NCBI GenBank assembly: GCA_011389855.1
Contig: JAABTM010000010.1
Span: forward strand, 1-40,223
Direction of reading: 5' to 3'
Length of the DNA: 40,223 bases
Origin: Desulfobacteraceae bacterium
GTDB taxonomy: Bacteria > Desulfobacterota > Desulfobacteria > Desulfobacterales > JAABSP01
Each line of letters opens with the position of its first letter. Positions within the stretch are counted from its first letter, which is position 1. Position numbers and translations under genes: made by a program. This document shows positions 1 through 7,212 of this stretch, piece after piece. The notes under the pieces were generated by a model. It saw only the letters and a program-made list of their open reading frames with translations. It made no database searches and had not been told where the DNA came from.

Positions 1-1
1 G

Positions 2-109
2 GAAAAGCGGGCCGTCACCACCCCCATCAAAATTTACCCGGAGGCGCTGGCCTCGATACCGGCGCCGTCTTCGGAAAAAGAGGAATTGCAGCCGCCGTCC
101 CTTCCTTAA
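2..109 (+). CDS. C-terminal tail of an unidentified protein (partial)
   Basis: An open frame runs from the window edge to a TAA at 107-109 and encodes 35 residues. It begins EKRAVTTPIKIYPEAL and ends in a Pro/Ser/Glu-rich tail. The 5' part lies outside the window, so no family can be assigned. The charged, proline-rich end looks like a flexible C-terminus. The gene is convergent with the minus-strand regulator genes that follow. It could also be a chance open frame. Confidence 0.4.
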   Translation, partial: EKRAVTTPIKIYPEALASIPAPSSEKEELQPPSLP

Positions 110-116
110 AGCATTT

Positions 117-308
117 TTACGGGATTTTGGTTCCGGTCCGAACAGCCGGGTTCATGGAGACGGCATCCAGAAGCCGGGCCGCCAGGCGCGGACTCAAAAC
201 CGTGCCGCCCCCGGCGACGGTCCGGATCGCGTCGAGGAACCGGGCGGGCTCGGCTTCAATGTCCATATGGCCGCGGACGGCCGCCAGATGAAAAAGGGAA
301 AGGCCCAT
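117..308 (-). pseudogene. Remnant of a NarL/FixJ-type response regulator (linker region only)
   Basis: This 63-codon frame contains the stretch FLDAIRTVAGGGTVLSPRLA followed by ARLLD. That matches the end of the receiver domain and the linker of LuxR-type response regulators. The intact regulator next door has the equivalent EKIRAVHRGEVMINPAMATL. No phospho-acceptor domain and no helix-turn-helix remain. The first ATG abuts the T-tract of the intact regulator's terminator, so the frame lies outside that transcription unit. It is best read as a decayed piece of a second regulator. A short unrelated protein is possible but less likely. Confidence 0.45.
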
Positions 309-356
309 AAAAAAATCCCCCCGGCATTCGGGTAAAAAGTACCGAATTCCGGGGGG
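309..356 (-). terminator. Intrinsic terminator of the two-component operon
   Basis: The arms 317-331 and 342-356 form a 15-bp stem with a single mismatch. On the minus strand the stem is followed by a run of seven T (309-315). It lies about 30 nt beyond the response-regulator stop codon at 387. The loop contains the motif GGTAAAAAGTACC, which also occurs at 5242-5254, before the partner kinase gene. Confidence 0.85.
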
Positions 357-386
357 ACTTTCGTCTTCAAAAAGAGGGAAGACGGG

Positions 387-1055
387 TTACCCGGCGTCGT
401 CCAGGGAGGCCCATCCCCGCCGGAGGGCCTCCAGGGCGGCCTGGGTCCGGTTGTTGACGGACAGTTTCTGGTAGATCTCCGAGAGGCGGTTGGTGACGGT
501 CCGCTGGGAAAGGTTGAGATCCCGGGCGATCTCCCGGTTCTCCATCCCTTTGGCCACCAGACGCAGCACCTTCATTTCGCCCTCCGTGAGCCGCTCCACG
601 GGGGGCCTCTCCGCTTCGGGCGCGATGCTGAGCCGCCGGAATTCGTCCAACAGCAGGGTGGCCATGGCGGGGTTGATCATCACCTCGCCCCGGTGGACAG
701 CCCGGATCTTCTCCACCAGGTCCCGTTCGTCGATATCCTTGAGCAGGTATCCCCGGGCCCCGGCCTTGACCGCTTCAAAGACATACCGGTCGTTCCGGTA
801 CATGGTGAGGATGACCACCCGGCAGGCCGGGGTGTCCGCCATGATCCGCCGGGTCGCCGCCACGCCATCCATCAACGGCATGTTGATGTCCATCAGCACC
901 ACCTCCGGGCCCCGTTCCGCCGCCATCCGGACGGCGGCCTCGCCGTTTTCCGCCTCTCCCGCCACTGTGAATCCCGGCGCATCCTCCAGGGCCTGGCGGA
1001 GCCCCAGCCGGAAGAGCCGGTGGTCGTCGGCGATCAGCACCTTGATCTCACTCAC
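387..1055 (-). CDS. NarL/FixJ-family response regulator
   Basis: This 222-aa DNA-binding response regulator starts at GTG. Its start overlaps the end of the upstream histidine-kinase gene by 8 nt, which implies translational coupling. The receiver domain (about residues 4-120) has the acidic pair D10/D11, phospho-acceptor D56 in LMDINMP, switch T84 and K106. The LuxR-type helix-turn-helix starts near residue 153 with LTEGEMKVLRLVAKGM. Its recognition helix reads SQRTVTNRLSEIYQKL; N-R replaces the more usual K-N-H, which may alter site preference. The cognate kinase is almost certainly the HisKA_3 protein encoded just upstream. The targets are not shown by the sequence. The divergent secreted-protein operon at 5426 and the pair's own promoter are the nearest candidates. 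Confidence 0.93.
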   Translation of the reverse strand: MSEIKVLIADDHRLFRLGLRQALEDAPGFTVAGEAENGEAAVRMAAERGPEVVLMDINMPLMDGVAATRRIMADTPACRVVILTMYRNDRYVFEAVKAGARGYLLKDIDERDLVEKIRAVHRGEVMINPAMATLLLDEFRRLSIAPEAERPPVERLTEGEMKVLRLVAKGMENREIARDLNLSQRTVTNRLSEIYQKLSVNNRTQAALEALRRGWASLDDAG

Positions 1056-4000
1056 GTCGCAACTCCTTCTTTAAGGGGAAAACCGCCTGAACCTGGGCGC
1101 CGCCTCCCTCCCGGTGGGTCAGAAAAAAGGCGCCCCCGAAATGGTGCATCCGCTCCCGCATCTGCTGAATCCCCAAGTGGACCCCGCCTCCCACGGCATC
1201 TGAACCGAAGCCGCACCCGTTGTCCGCGACGGTCAACACGATTTCCGAAGGAAGGATATCGAGGGCGACCCAGGCGATATCCGCCCCGGCATGTTTGGCG
1301 ATGTTGTTCAGGGATTCCTGGAGGATGCGAAAGAGTCCCAGCTCCATCGACATGGGAAGATCGTCCCGGGACCCCGTCACCGTAAAGCGCACCTGAATCT
1401 CCATCTGTTCCTGGAAGTCTTCGAGGAACCGTCCCAGGGCCGGGAAAAAGCCCAACTCGTCCAGGTCCGCGGGACGGAGGGCGAAAATCGACCGCCGGAC
1501 CTCCCGGATGTTTTTCCCCAGAAGATCCAGCAGCAGATCGAATTCGCCGTTGAGCCGGTCCGGGTCCTCCTCGATCATCCGGCGCCACTTGGCGGTGCGC
1601 AGCCGGATGAAGGCCAGATCCTGGGCCACGCCGTCGTGGATCTCCCGGGCGATGCGCCGCCTTTCTTCGGCGATGGCCTCCTCTTCGGACCGACGGTTCT
1701 TTTCGGCGGTGATGTCGAGGACCATTCCTTCGTAAAAATACCGGTTTTCATGGGAATCCCGGACCCTGGCGGCGGAGACCGCGGCCTGAAAGGCGCCGCC
1801 GTCCCGGCGCCGGATCTCCATCTCCATTCTTTCCAAAGGTTTCTGTTCCCGCAGGAGGCGCCACAGCCCTTCCGGTCCCATGGCCTCCGTCGGGGCCGGG
1901 TCCGCGAGCCAGCAAAGGCACTCCTCCCGGGTCGGGCAGCCGAGCATCCGGAAAAAGGCCGGGTTGATGTCGATGATCCGGCCGCTCTCATCCGCCCGGA
2001 AGATCCCCTCGGCGGCGTTTTCGAAAATGGACCGGTACTTTTCCTCCGATTGCGCCAGTTGCCGGTAAAGGAAGGCGTTCTGGATAAAGACCGCCGCCTG
2101 GGAGGAGAAGAGCCGCATCATCTCCACCCGGTCGGCGGTGAAGGCGCCGGCGGCCAGTTCGTTTTCCAGGTAGAGCACCCCCGTCAGCTCGTCTTTGTGG
2201 ACCAGGGGGAGGGCGAGCACCGATCGGGATCGATGGCGGCGGACGTAGGGGTCGGCACCGAAACGGTCGCCCCGGGCGGCATCTCGAAGAATCTGTTCGG
2301 TGCGGGTTCGGGCGACTTCCTCGACAATCGTCCGGCTGACGGTTTCCACCTCCGAGAGATCGGTCCCCGGCAGCACCCGCAGACGGTCGGGCTCTATGGC
2401 CGCTTCGGCCTCCAGGGTGAGGCGGCCCTTCCGATGGATCAGCAGGCATCCCCGCCGGGCGCCGGAGTGCTTCATCACGATCTCCATGATCAGTTTCAGG
2501 AGCGTCTCCAGGTGCATCTCCCCGGAGAGGGCGCCGGCCGCCGCCATGACGGCGGCCATCTCCGGGGCGCCCGCTTCCTGGATGATTTCCGGAAGGGGCG
2601 CCGTCCCGCCCCCTTCTCCGGCCGCGCCCGATTCGGCAAACAGATCGCGCCACTCACGGTCGAGGGCGTCCGCCTTAGCCTCCGCGCCCCATCGGCGATA
2701 GGCCCGCCGGGCCTCCAGGAGGCAGGTCCGGGCCGGAACCCGCATCCCCCGGGCCATGTAGAACCGCCCGGCCCGTTCGGCGGCCAGGGCCTCATCCTGG
2801 ATATACCCGTTGTCCCAGGCGCCGGTCACCGACAGCACGTAGTGTTCCGCCGCCTTTTGAAACCGTCCCGCGGCCCGGTGGCGCTCGGCCGTCAGCAGGT
2901 CGTATTTGTGCTGAAAGTTCATGGGGGCGTGGCGGGACCAGGTGGTCAGTTTCCGCTGCCAGGCCGCGGCCCGGCCGGCCCACCGCCGGCGGAGGGCGCC
3001 TTCGGACGAAGCCGCCAGTCCGTATCCGGCAAGGGCCCGATAGAAATAGAAGAGGTAGACCGCCGCCAGCCCGGTGACGCTCTGGAGACACGCTTCGGCC
3101 TTATCGGCCTGGTCGAGGGCATCCCGGAACCGGCCGAAGAGGGTGTTAAGGATCAGCTTGTGGAAATGGACGTTGAAGATCGCGTGGGTGTTTTCGGCGG
3201 CCCGGTGGCGGGGCAGCATCCGTTTCTCGTCGTAGGCGTCCCCCTCCAGCCGGCAGGGATCCGGGCCGGGGATCAGCAGGTTGAGGACGGCCTGGCGGTA
3301 GATGGACTGGGCCACCGAAGCGGATTTCTGGCCCGTCCGATAGATGGCGGTTTCATGGTCGGCCATCTCCTTTGCCAGATGCGTCAGTTGCCTGCCGCTG
3401 AAGTAGGCGTGATAGGAATGGATGTGGAGGGTCCAGGCGGCATATTCGAGATCGCCGTTTTCCATGCCGGCGCGATAGGTCGCCAGAAGCGGCGGGAGGG
3501 AGTCCCGCAAGGGGTGTTTCCAGGGGTGGATGAATCCGTAATAGAGCATGGCGGTTTTGGTCCGCACGGCGTCATTATCCGACCGCTCCGACAGGGTGAG
3601 GGCCATTCGGCCGAACCGGTAGCCCCGCGCTACCCGCCGGCACGCGCCGCACAGGATCAGGCCGTAGATGGCATAGGCGAAGGGGGATTCGGGGGCGGCG
3701 GTCAGGCGGATGGAGGCCTCGTCGGCCCACTGGAGGTCGTCCAGAAAGAGCGCCAGAGGCGTTTCGGCGCTCTGGAACAGGTTGAAAAACCGGGTGACGG
3801 CCAATTCTAAACGATTCCGGGTCTCCAGGGGGCCCAGTTCCGGCAGGTCGGGGGCGGGGCTGGCGATCCGCCGCCGCCACGTCGTCGCCTCCCCCTCGGC
3901 CGATACCTGCCGGACCAGATCGACGAGGCACTCGGCGATGCCGCTGTAGGGGATGTTCTCCCGGACGGGCCGGAATTTGCCGGTGATCAACCGCATCACC

Positions 4001-5283
4001 TCTCTCCTAAACCCGTCCATCACCCTTCGGACCAGGGAGGTTTTGCCGATGCCCGGATCGCCCGACACCAGCACCAGCCGCCGGCCGCCCCGTCGCCCCG
4101 CTTCCAGAACCCGGCGGAGACCCGCCATCTCATCCTCCCGTCCATAGAGCCGTTCCGGAAAGACCAGCCGGCCCGTCCCGTCCCCGCGGCCGGGGGAGAA
4201 GTCGGCGATCTCGCCGGTCGCTTTCAGACGGCGGAGGCATTCTTCCAGGTCGGCCCGGATGCCGGCCCCGCTCTGGTAACGGTCCGCCGGGGATTTGGCC
4301 ATCAGCTTCATGATGAGGTTCGAAACGACCGGGGGCATGGGGGCGGGGGTTCCATCGCAGGCCCATACAAGGGGCGGGTCCGGCCGCCGGGCCATATGGG
4401 CGTAAATCAGGTCGGCGGGGTCGGCCGCATCGAAGGGTCTTCGGCCGGTCATCAGCTCGTAGAGGAGGACTCCCAGGGAATAGAAATCGGACCGCCAGTC
4501 CGGCATGCAATCCATCCGTCCGAAGGCTTCGGGGGAGCGGTAGGCGGGGTCCGCCGCCTGGATCGGCCCGTTTTCAGAGGGAAAAACCGTTACGGGGCAG
4601 GCGGCGGCGTCGAAATTGAGCAGGAAAATCGCCCCGCCCGCGGGGTCCACCAATAGGTTGGCCGGATTGAGATCGCCGTGGACGATGCCGCGGTCGTGGA
4701 CCGCTTCCAGGAGATCGGCGATCCGGATGCCTATGCCGAGCCGCGCTTCCAGGGTCAGCCCCGTCCGGTTCCCTTCTGTCAGGGGGCGGCATCCGGGGTC
4801 CGCCAGGATCAGCACCGGGAGGTTCCGGTGGTAACCCAATTCGACCACCCGGCAGATCCCCGGGATCCCGGCCAGGTGGAGCAGGATGTGGTATTCCCGC
4901 CGGATGGCGCCGGCCGCCTCCGAAGCCGGGCCGCCGGCAAGCGGCGCCTTAAGGAGCACCGGCCGCCGGTCGCAGTTTCGCCGCCCCCGGTAGATACAGG
5001 TCCGGTTTCTCTCCTGGAATTGGGCGGTGATGGTGTAGCCGGGTACGGCGATATCCGCATGATACGGGTTCATGGGATGGTCATCCAGACACGGTCCTTC
5101 TGAATACGGCCGTCCAAAGGCGTTAACCGGTATGGCGGCGGCTTTTTCGATGAAGGAACCTTTACCCCGAAACCGGTCTTTTTTCAAGTGGAATCTCGTT
5201 TTTATATCCCATTGAAAAGGGGGATTTCTCCTCTTTCCCCCGGTAAAAAGTACCGTAAGGGCAGGGAAGATATTTTTTGACAT
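1048..5283 (-). CDS. Hybrid kinase-like/NTPase/TPR/GAF/PAS sensor histidine kinase (HisKA_3 type)
   Basis: This very large cytoplasmic sensor is 1411 aa from the ATG at 5283, which has GAGGAAG 8 nt upstream. Domains in order: Ser/Thr-kinase-like (about 80-350), P-loop NTPase with GDPGIGKTS (K414) and Walker B LFLDDLQWAD (D515/D516), TPR-like helices (about 526-900), GAF (about 905-1075), PAS (about 1077-1195), then HisKA_3 with REIHDGVAQDL (H1216) and HATPase with VADNGCGFG. The kinase-like domain has HGDLNP in the catalytic loop and NFD instead of DFG (N223), so phosphotransfer is doubtful. Directly after Walker B the protein passes into the TPR part (SPFAYAIYGLILCG). The remainder of the NTPase module usual in this family is missing. 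The conserved kinase-like domain begins only near an ATG at 5073, which lacks a clear ribosome site; a further in-frame start lies at 5400. Partner: the response regulator at 387. Confidence 0.88.
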   Translation of the reverse strand: MSKNIFPALTVLFTGGKRRNPPFQWDIKTRFHLKKDRFRGKGSFIEKAAAIPVNAFGRPYSEGPCLDDHPMNPYHADIAVPGYTITAQFQERNRTCIYRGRRNCDRRPVLLKAPLAGGPASEAAGAIRREYHILLHLAGIPGICRVVELGYHRNLPVLILADPGCRPLTEGNRTGLTLEARLGIGIRIADLLEAVHDRGIVHGDLNPANLLVDPAGGAIFLLNFDAAACPVTVFPSENGPIQAADPAYRSPEAFGRMDCMPDWRSDFYSLGVLLYELMTGRRPFDAADPADLIYAHMARRPDPPLVWACDGTPAPMPPVVSNLIMKLMAKSPADRYQSGAGIRADLEECLRRLKATGEIADFSPGRGDGTGRLVFPERLYGREDEMAGLRRVLEAGRRGGRRLVLVSGDPGIGKTSLVRRVMDGFRREVMRLITGKFRPVRENIPYSGIAECLVDLVRQVSAEGEATTWRRRIASPAPDLPELGPLETRNRLELAVTRFFNLFQSAETPLALFLDDLQWADEASIRLTAAPESPFAYAIYGLILCGACRRVARGYRFGRMALTLSERSDNDAVRTKTAMLYYGFIHPWKHPLRDSLPPLLATYRAGMENGDLEYAAWTLHIHSYHAYFSGRQLTHLAKEMADHETAIYRTGQKSASVAQSIYRQAVLNLLIPGPDPCRLEGDAYDEKRMLPRHRAAENTHAIFNVHFHKLILNTLFGRFRDALDQADKAEACLQSVTGLAAVYLFYFYRALAGYGLAASSEGALRRRWAGRAAAWQRKLTTWSRHAPMNFQHKYDLLTAERHRAAGRFQKAAEHYVLSVTGAWDNGYIQDEALAAERAGRFYMARGMRVPARTCLLEARRAYRRWGAEAKADALDREWRDLFAESGAAGEGGGTAPLPEIIQEAGAPEMAAVMAAAGALSGEMHLETLLKLIMEIVMKHSGARRGCLLIHRKGRLTLEAEAAIEPDRLRVLPGTDLSEVETVSRTIVEEVARTRTEQILRDAARGDRFGADPYVRRHRSRSVLALPLVHKDELTGVLYLENELAAGAFTADRVEMMRLFSSQAAVFIQNAFLYRQLAQSEEKYRSIFENAAEGIFRADESGRIIDINPAFFRMLGCPTREECLCWLADPAPTEAMGPEGLWRLLREQKPLERMEMEIRRRDGGAFQAAVSAARVRDSHENRYFYEGMVLDITAEKNRRSEEEAIAEERRRIAREIHDGVAQDLAFIRLRTAKWRRMIEEDPDRLNGEFDLLLDLLGKNIREVRRSIFALRPADLDELGFFPALGRFLEDFQEQMEIQVRFTVTGSRDDLPMSMELGLFRILQESLNNIAKHAGADIAWVALDILPSEIVLTVADNGCGFGSDAVGGGVHLGIQQMRERMHHFGGAFFLTHREGGGAQVQAVFPLKKELRRE
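5241..5255. promoter_or_regulatory. Palindrome CGGTA-N5-TACCG upstream of the sensor kinase
   Basis: Perfect 5-bp arms (5241-5245 and 5251-5255) flank AAAAG. The 13-nt core GGTAAAAAGTACC recurs exactly at 331-343 in the operon's terminator loop. LuxR-type regulators bind short dyads, so this could be an autoregulatory site in the 5283-5426 divergent region. If the kinase really starts at 5073, a weak TTGAAA (5182-5187) and TAAAGG (5159-5164) promoter pair would lie downstream of it. That reading is inference; the dyad itself is visible. Confidence 0.4.
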
Positions 5284-5425
5284 TTGCCGGTCTTCCTCTG
5301 GCGACGTTTCTTTTCCCGGCTTACTCTTGTCACCGGCGTGATCCGTTTCGGCGGAACCGATCAGTATCCGTCGCTTTTGGAGGCGCACCCTTGCGACCAT
5401 CACCCTCAATGGAAAGGCATTTCAG

Positions 5426-6430
5426 ATGACGCATTCCTTTTTAATCCGAATCATGTGCGGGATGCTGCTGGCGCTGCTGACGGGCGCCCTGCCGGCATCG
5501 GCCGCCTGGACCCTCTCCCAGACGATCCAGCTCACCCCGGGCTGGAATGCCGTCTTCCTGGAGATCACGCCGGATGACCCGGACTTGGACGCCGTTTTCG
5601 ACGGCACGTCGGTGGACCTGGTGGTTTCGTTTTACCCCATGGCCACGCCGGTCCAGTACATCCAGGACCCCGGGGAGATCGAGTGGAAACGGGACGGCTG
5701 GCACCGGTGGACGCGCCCCGGCTCCCCGGACGCCTTTGCCAACAACCTCTACGCCCTCCAGGCCAACCAGGCCTACCTGATCAAAGCCACCGAAGAGGTG
5801 ACCCTCACCCTGTCGGGTGAGCCGAAGGCCCGTGCCTTCAAATGGCGGCCCGACAGCTTCAATTTCACCGGGTTCCATATCGACCCGGACAATCCGCCCA
5901 CCTTCGAGCAGTATTTCAGCGGGTCCGACGCCCATGCCGATTCCCACATCTTCTACCTTTCGGAAAATCAGTGGGTGCGGGTGGCCCGGCCGGAAGAGGC
6001 GGTCATCTCACCGGGTGAGGCCTACTGGGTCTATTGCTGCGGGGGGTCGGATTATCCCGGTCCTCTGGAGGTCAATTTGGGCGGCGCCGGCGACCGGATC
6101 AGCTTTCAGAAGCCGGTCTACGGGACCGATTTCGAGCTGGTCAACCGGCAGGACGGTCCGTTGACCGTCGATCTGGCGCTGGTCGCCAATTCGGGCGGAC
6201 CTGATCTGCCGCTTTTCATCGTGGAGCGGTCCCTTTCCAGCGGAGACCTGTCCTATACCCCTGTGACGACGGGCGGGATCGCCTTCGACCTGTCATCGGG
6301 GGAGGAACGGACGATTCGCCTGGCGGTGAAGACCGATGCCCGGGGCGCTTTCCAGGCGTCGAACCTGATACGAATCACAGACAGCGAGGGAGGACGGATT
6401 CATGTGCCGGCAATCTATGAGCAGCAATAA
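5426..6430 (+). CDS. Secreted protein of unknown function, first gene of the giant-protein operon
   Basis: This 334-aa protein has a clear Sec signal peptide: hydrophobic core MLLALLTGALP and probable cleavage after ASA near residue 26. The start ATG has AAAGG about 8 nt upstream. The mature part opens with LTPGWNAVFLEITPDDPDLD and is predicted to be beta-rich, with no membrane span. It has a Cys pair (YCCGG) near residue 198 and ends in a beta-sandwich-like segment. No catalytic motif is visible. It is divergent from the two-component pair and overlaps the next exported-protein gene by 29 nt. It therefore belongs to a unit with the 254-aa, 3251-aa and 1668-aa proteins and may be an accessory or surface partner. 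I recognise no named family. Confidence 0.8.
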   Translation: MTHSFLIRIMCGMLLALLTGALPASAAWTLSQTIQLTPGWNAVFLEITPDDPDLDAVFDGTSVDLVVSFYPMATPVQYIQDPGEIEWKRDGWHRWTRPGSPDAFANNLYALQANQAYLIKATEEVTLTLSGEPKARAFKWRPDSFNFTGFHIDPDNPPTFEQYFSGSDAHADSHIFYLSENQWVRVARPEEAVISPGEAYWVYCCGGSDYPGPLEVNLGGAGDRISFQKPVYGTDFELVNRQDGPLTVDLALVANSGGPDLPLFIVERSLSSGDLSYTPVTTGGIAFDLSSGEERTIRLAVKTDARGAFQASNLIRITDSEGGRIHVPAIYEQQ

Positions 6431-7166
6431 AAAAACGGGTAAAGGCGCCGCCATGGCGATCCGGAAAGCGGCGGCCTCGGTCGCTGCGATTCTGTTGACG
6501 CTGCCGGTCCTCTGCTTCGGGGCGGACGACGCCACCGGCCTCTGGATGGGACAGATCGAGATCTCCGGCGTCGCCTATGTCCACGACCCCGCCGCCGACC
6601 CGGCCCCGGTGGCCGATCCCTTTGATATGGCCATCCTGATGCACCGGGACGCGGACGGGCAGGTCCGCCTGCTGCGCCAGGCGACCCTGATGAAAAAAAC
6701 AGTCGGATCCGGAAACGACGCGAAGGTGGAACCGGTGGTGATCACCGACGACCGGTTTTTGCCCGGCTACCAGGGGATCGTGAAGCGGGACGGCAAGCTG
6801 GTGGGCATCCGGATGGGCAGCCTCTTTTTCGATTTCGATCCCGCCCTGACGGCACTCGAACTCGACGGCGACATCGGCGCCGGCAACCGGGTGAGCGGCG
6901 AGCTGACCCTGGACGAAACCCACCCGAACAACCCCTTCCGCCACAAATTCCACCCGGACCACAAAAAGGGCTTCCTCATTACCCGGACCTTCACCCTCGA
7001 TTTCGACGCGGCGCCCCAGTCGACGGCCCCGCCGGGGGAAGGCGCCGTAACCCTCGGGGGCGTCTATCAGGAGACCCTCACCGGGCTCCACAAGGCGCCG
7101 ATGATGGTCGAGGGCCGTTTCGAGCTGCGCCAGTTGAACCAGGCGCCGACGCTCAACGACAAATGA
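6402..7166 (+). CDS. Secreted protein of unknown function, second gene of the giant-protein operon
   Basis: This 254-aa protein starts at ATG 6402, which overlaps the preceding gene by 29 nt and has a strong GGGAGG ribosome site in front. A later ATG at 6453 would also leave a signal peptide. The signal core is AASVAAILLTLPVLCFG, with cleavage probably before ADDATG. The mature domain starts with GLWMGQIEISGVAYV and looks beta-rich. It contains the hydrophilic region DETHPNNPFRHKFHPDHKKG near residues 168-187. No catalytic or membrane motif is visible. Overlap and close packing imply co-translation with its neighbour and co-transcription with the 3251-aa protein 46 nt downstream. Its role is unknown. 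Confidence 0.78.
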   Translation: MCRQSMSSNKKTGKGAAMAIRKAAASVAAILLTLPVLCFGADDATGLWMGQIEISGVAYVHDPAADPAPVADPFDMAILMHRDADGQVRLLRQATLMKKTVGSGNDAKVEPVVITDDRFLPGYQGIVKRDGKLVGIRMGSLFFDFDPALTALELDGDIGAGNRVSGELTLDETHPNNPFRHKFHPDHKKGFLITRTFTLDFDAAPQSTAPPGEGAVTLGGVYQETLTGLHKAPMMVEGRFELRQLNQAPTLNDK

Positions 7167-7212
7167 CCGGGTGTTTTATCCATCGGACATCGATTTGAAA
7201 AGGAGTGTTTCC

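Noticed and set aside
1291-3810. Long plus-strand open frame (839 codons) antisense to the sensor kinase gene
   Set aside because: It lies wholly inside the kinase gene. Its Pro/Gly/Arg/His-rich translation has no domains and reflects GC-rich antisense frames.
5277-5305. TTGACA at 5277-5282 as the -35 of a promoter for the secreted-protein operon
   Set aside because: No acceptable -10 hexamer occurs 16-19 nt downstream; the operon's promoter was not identified.
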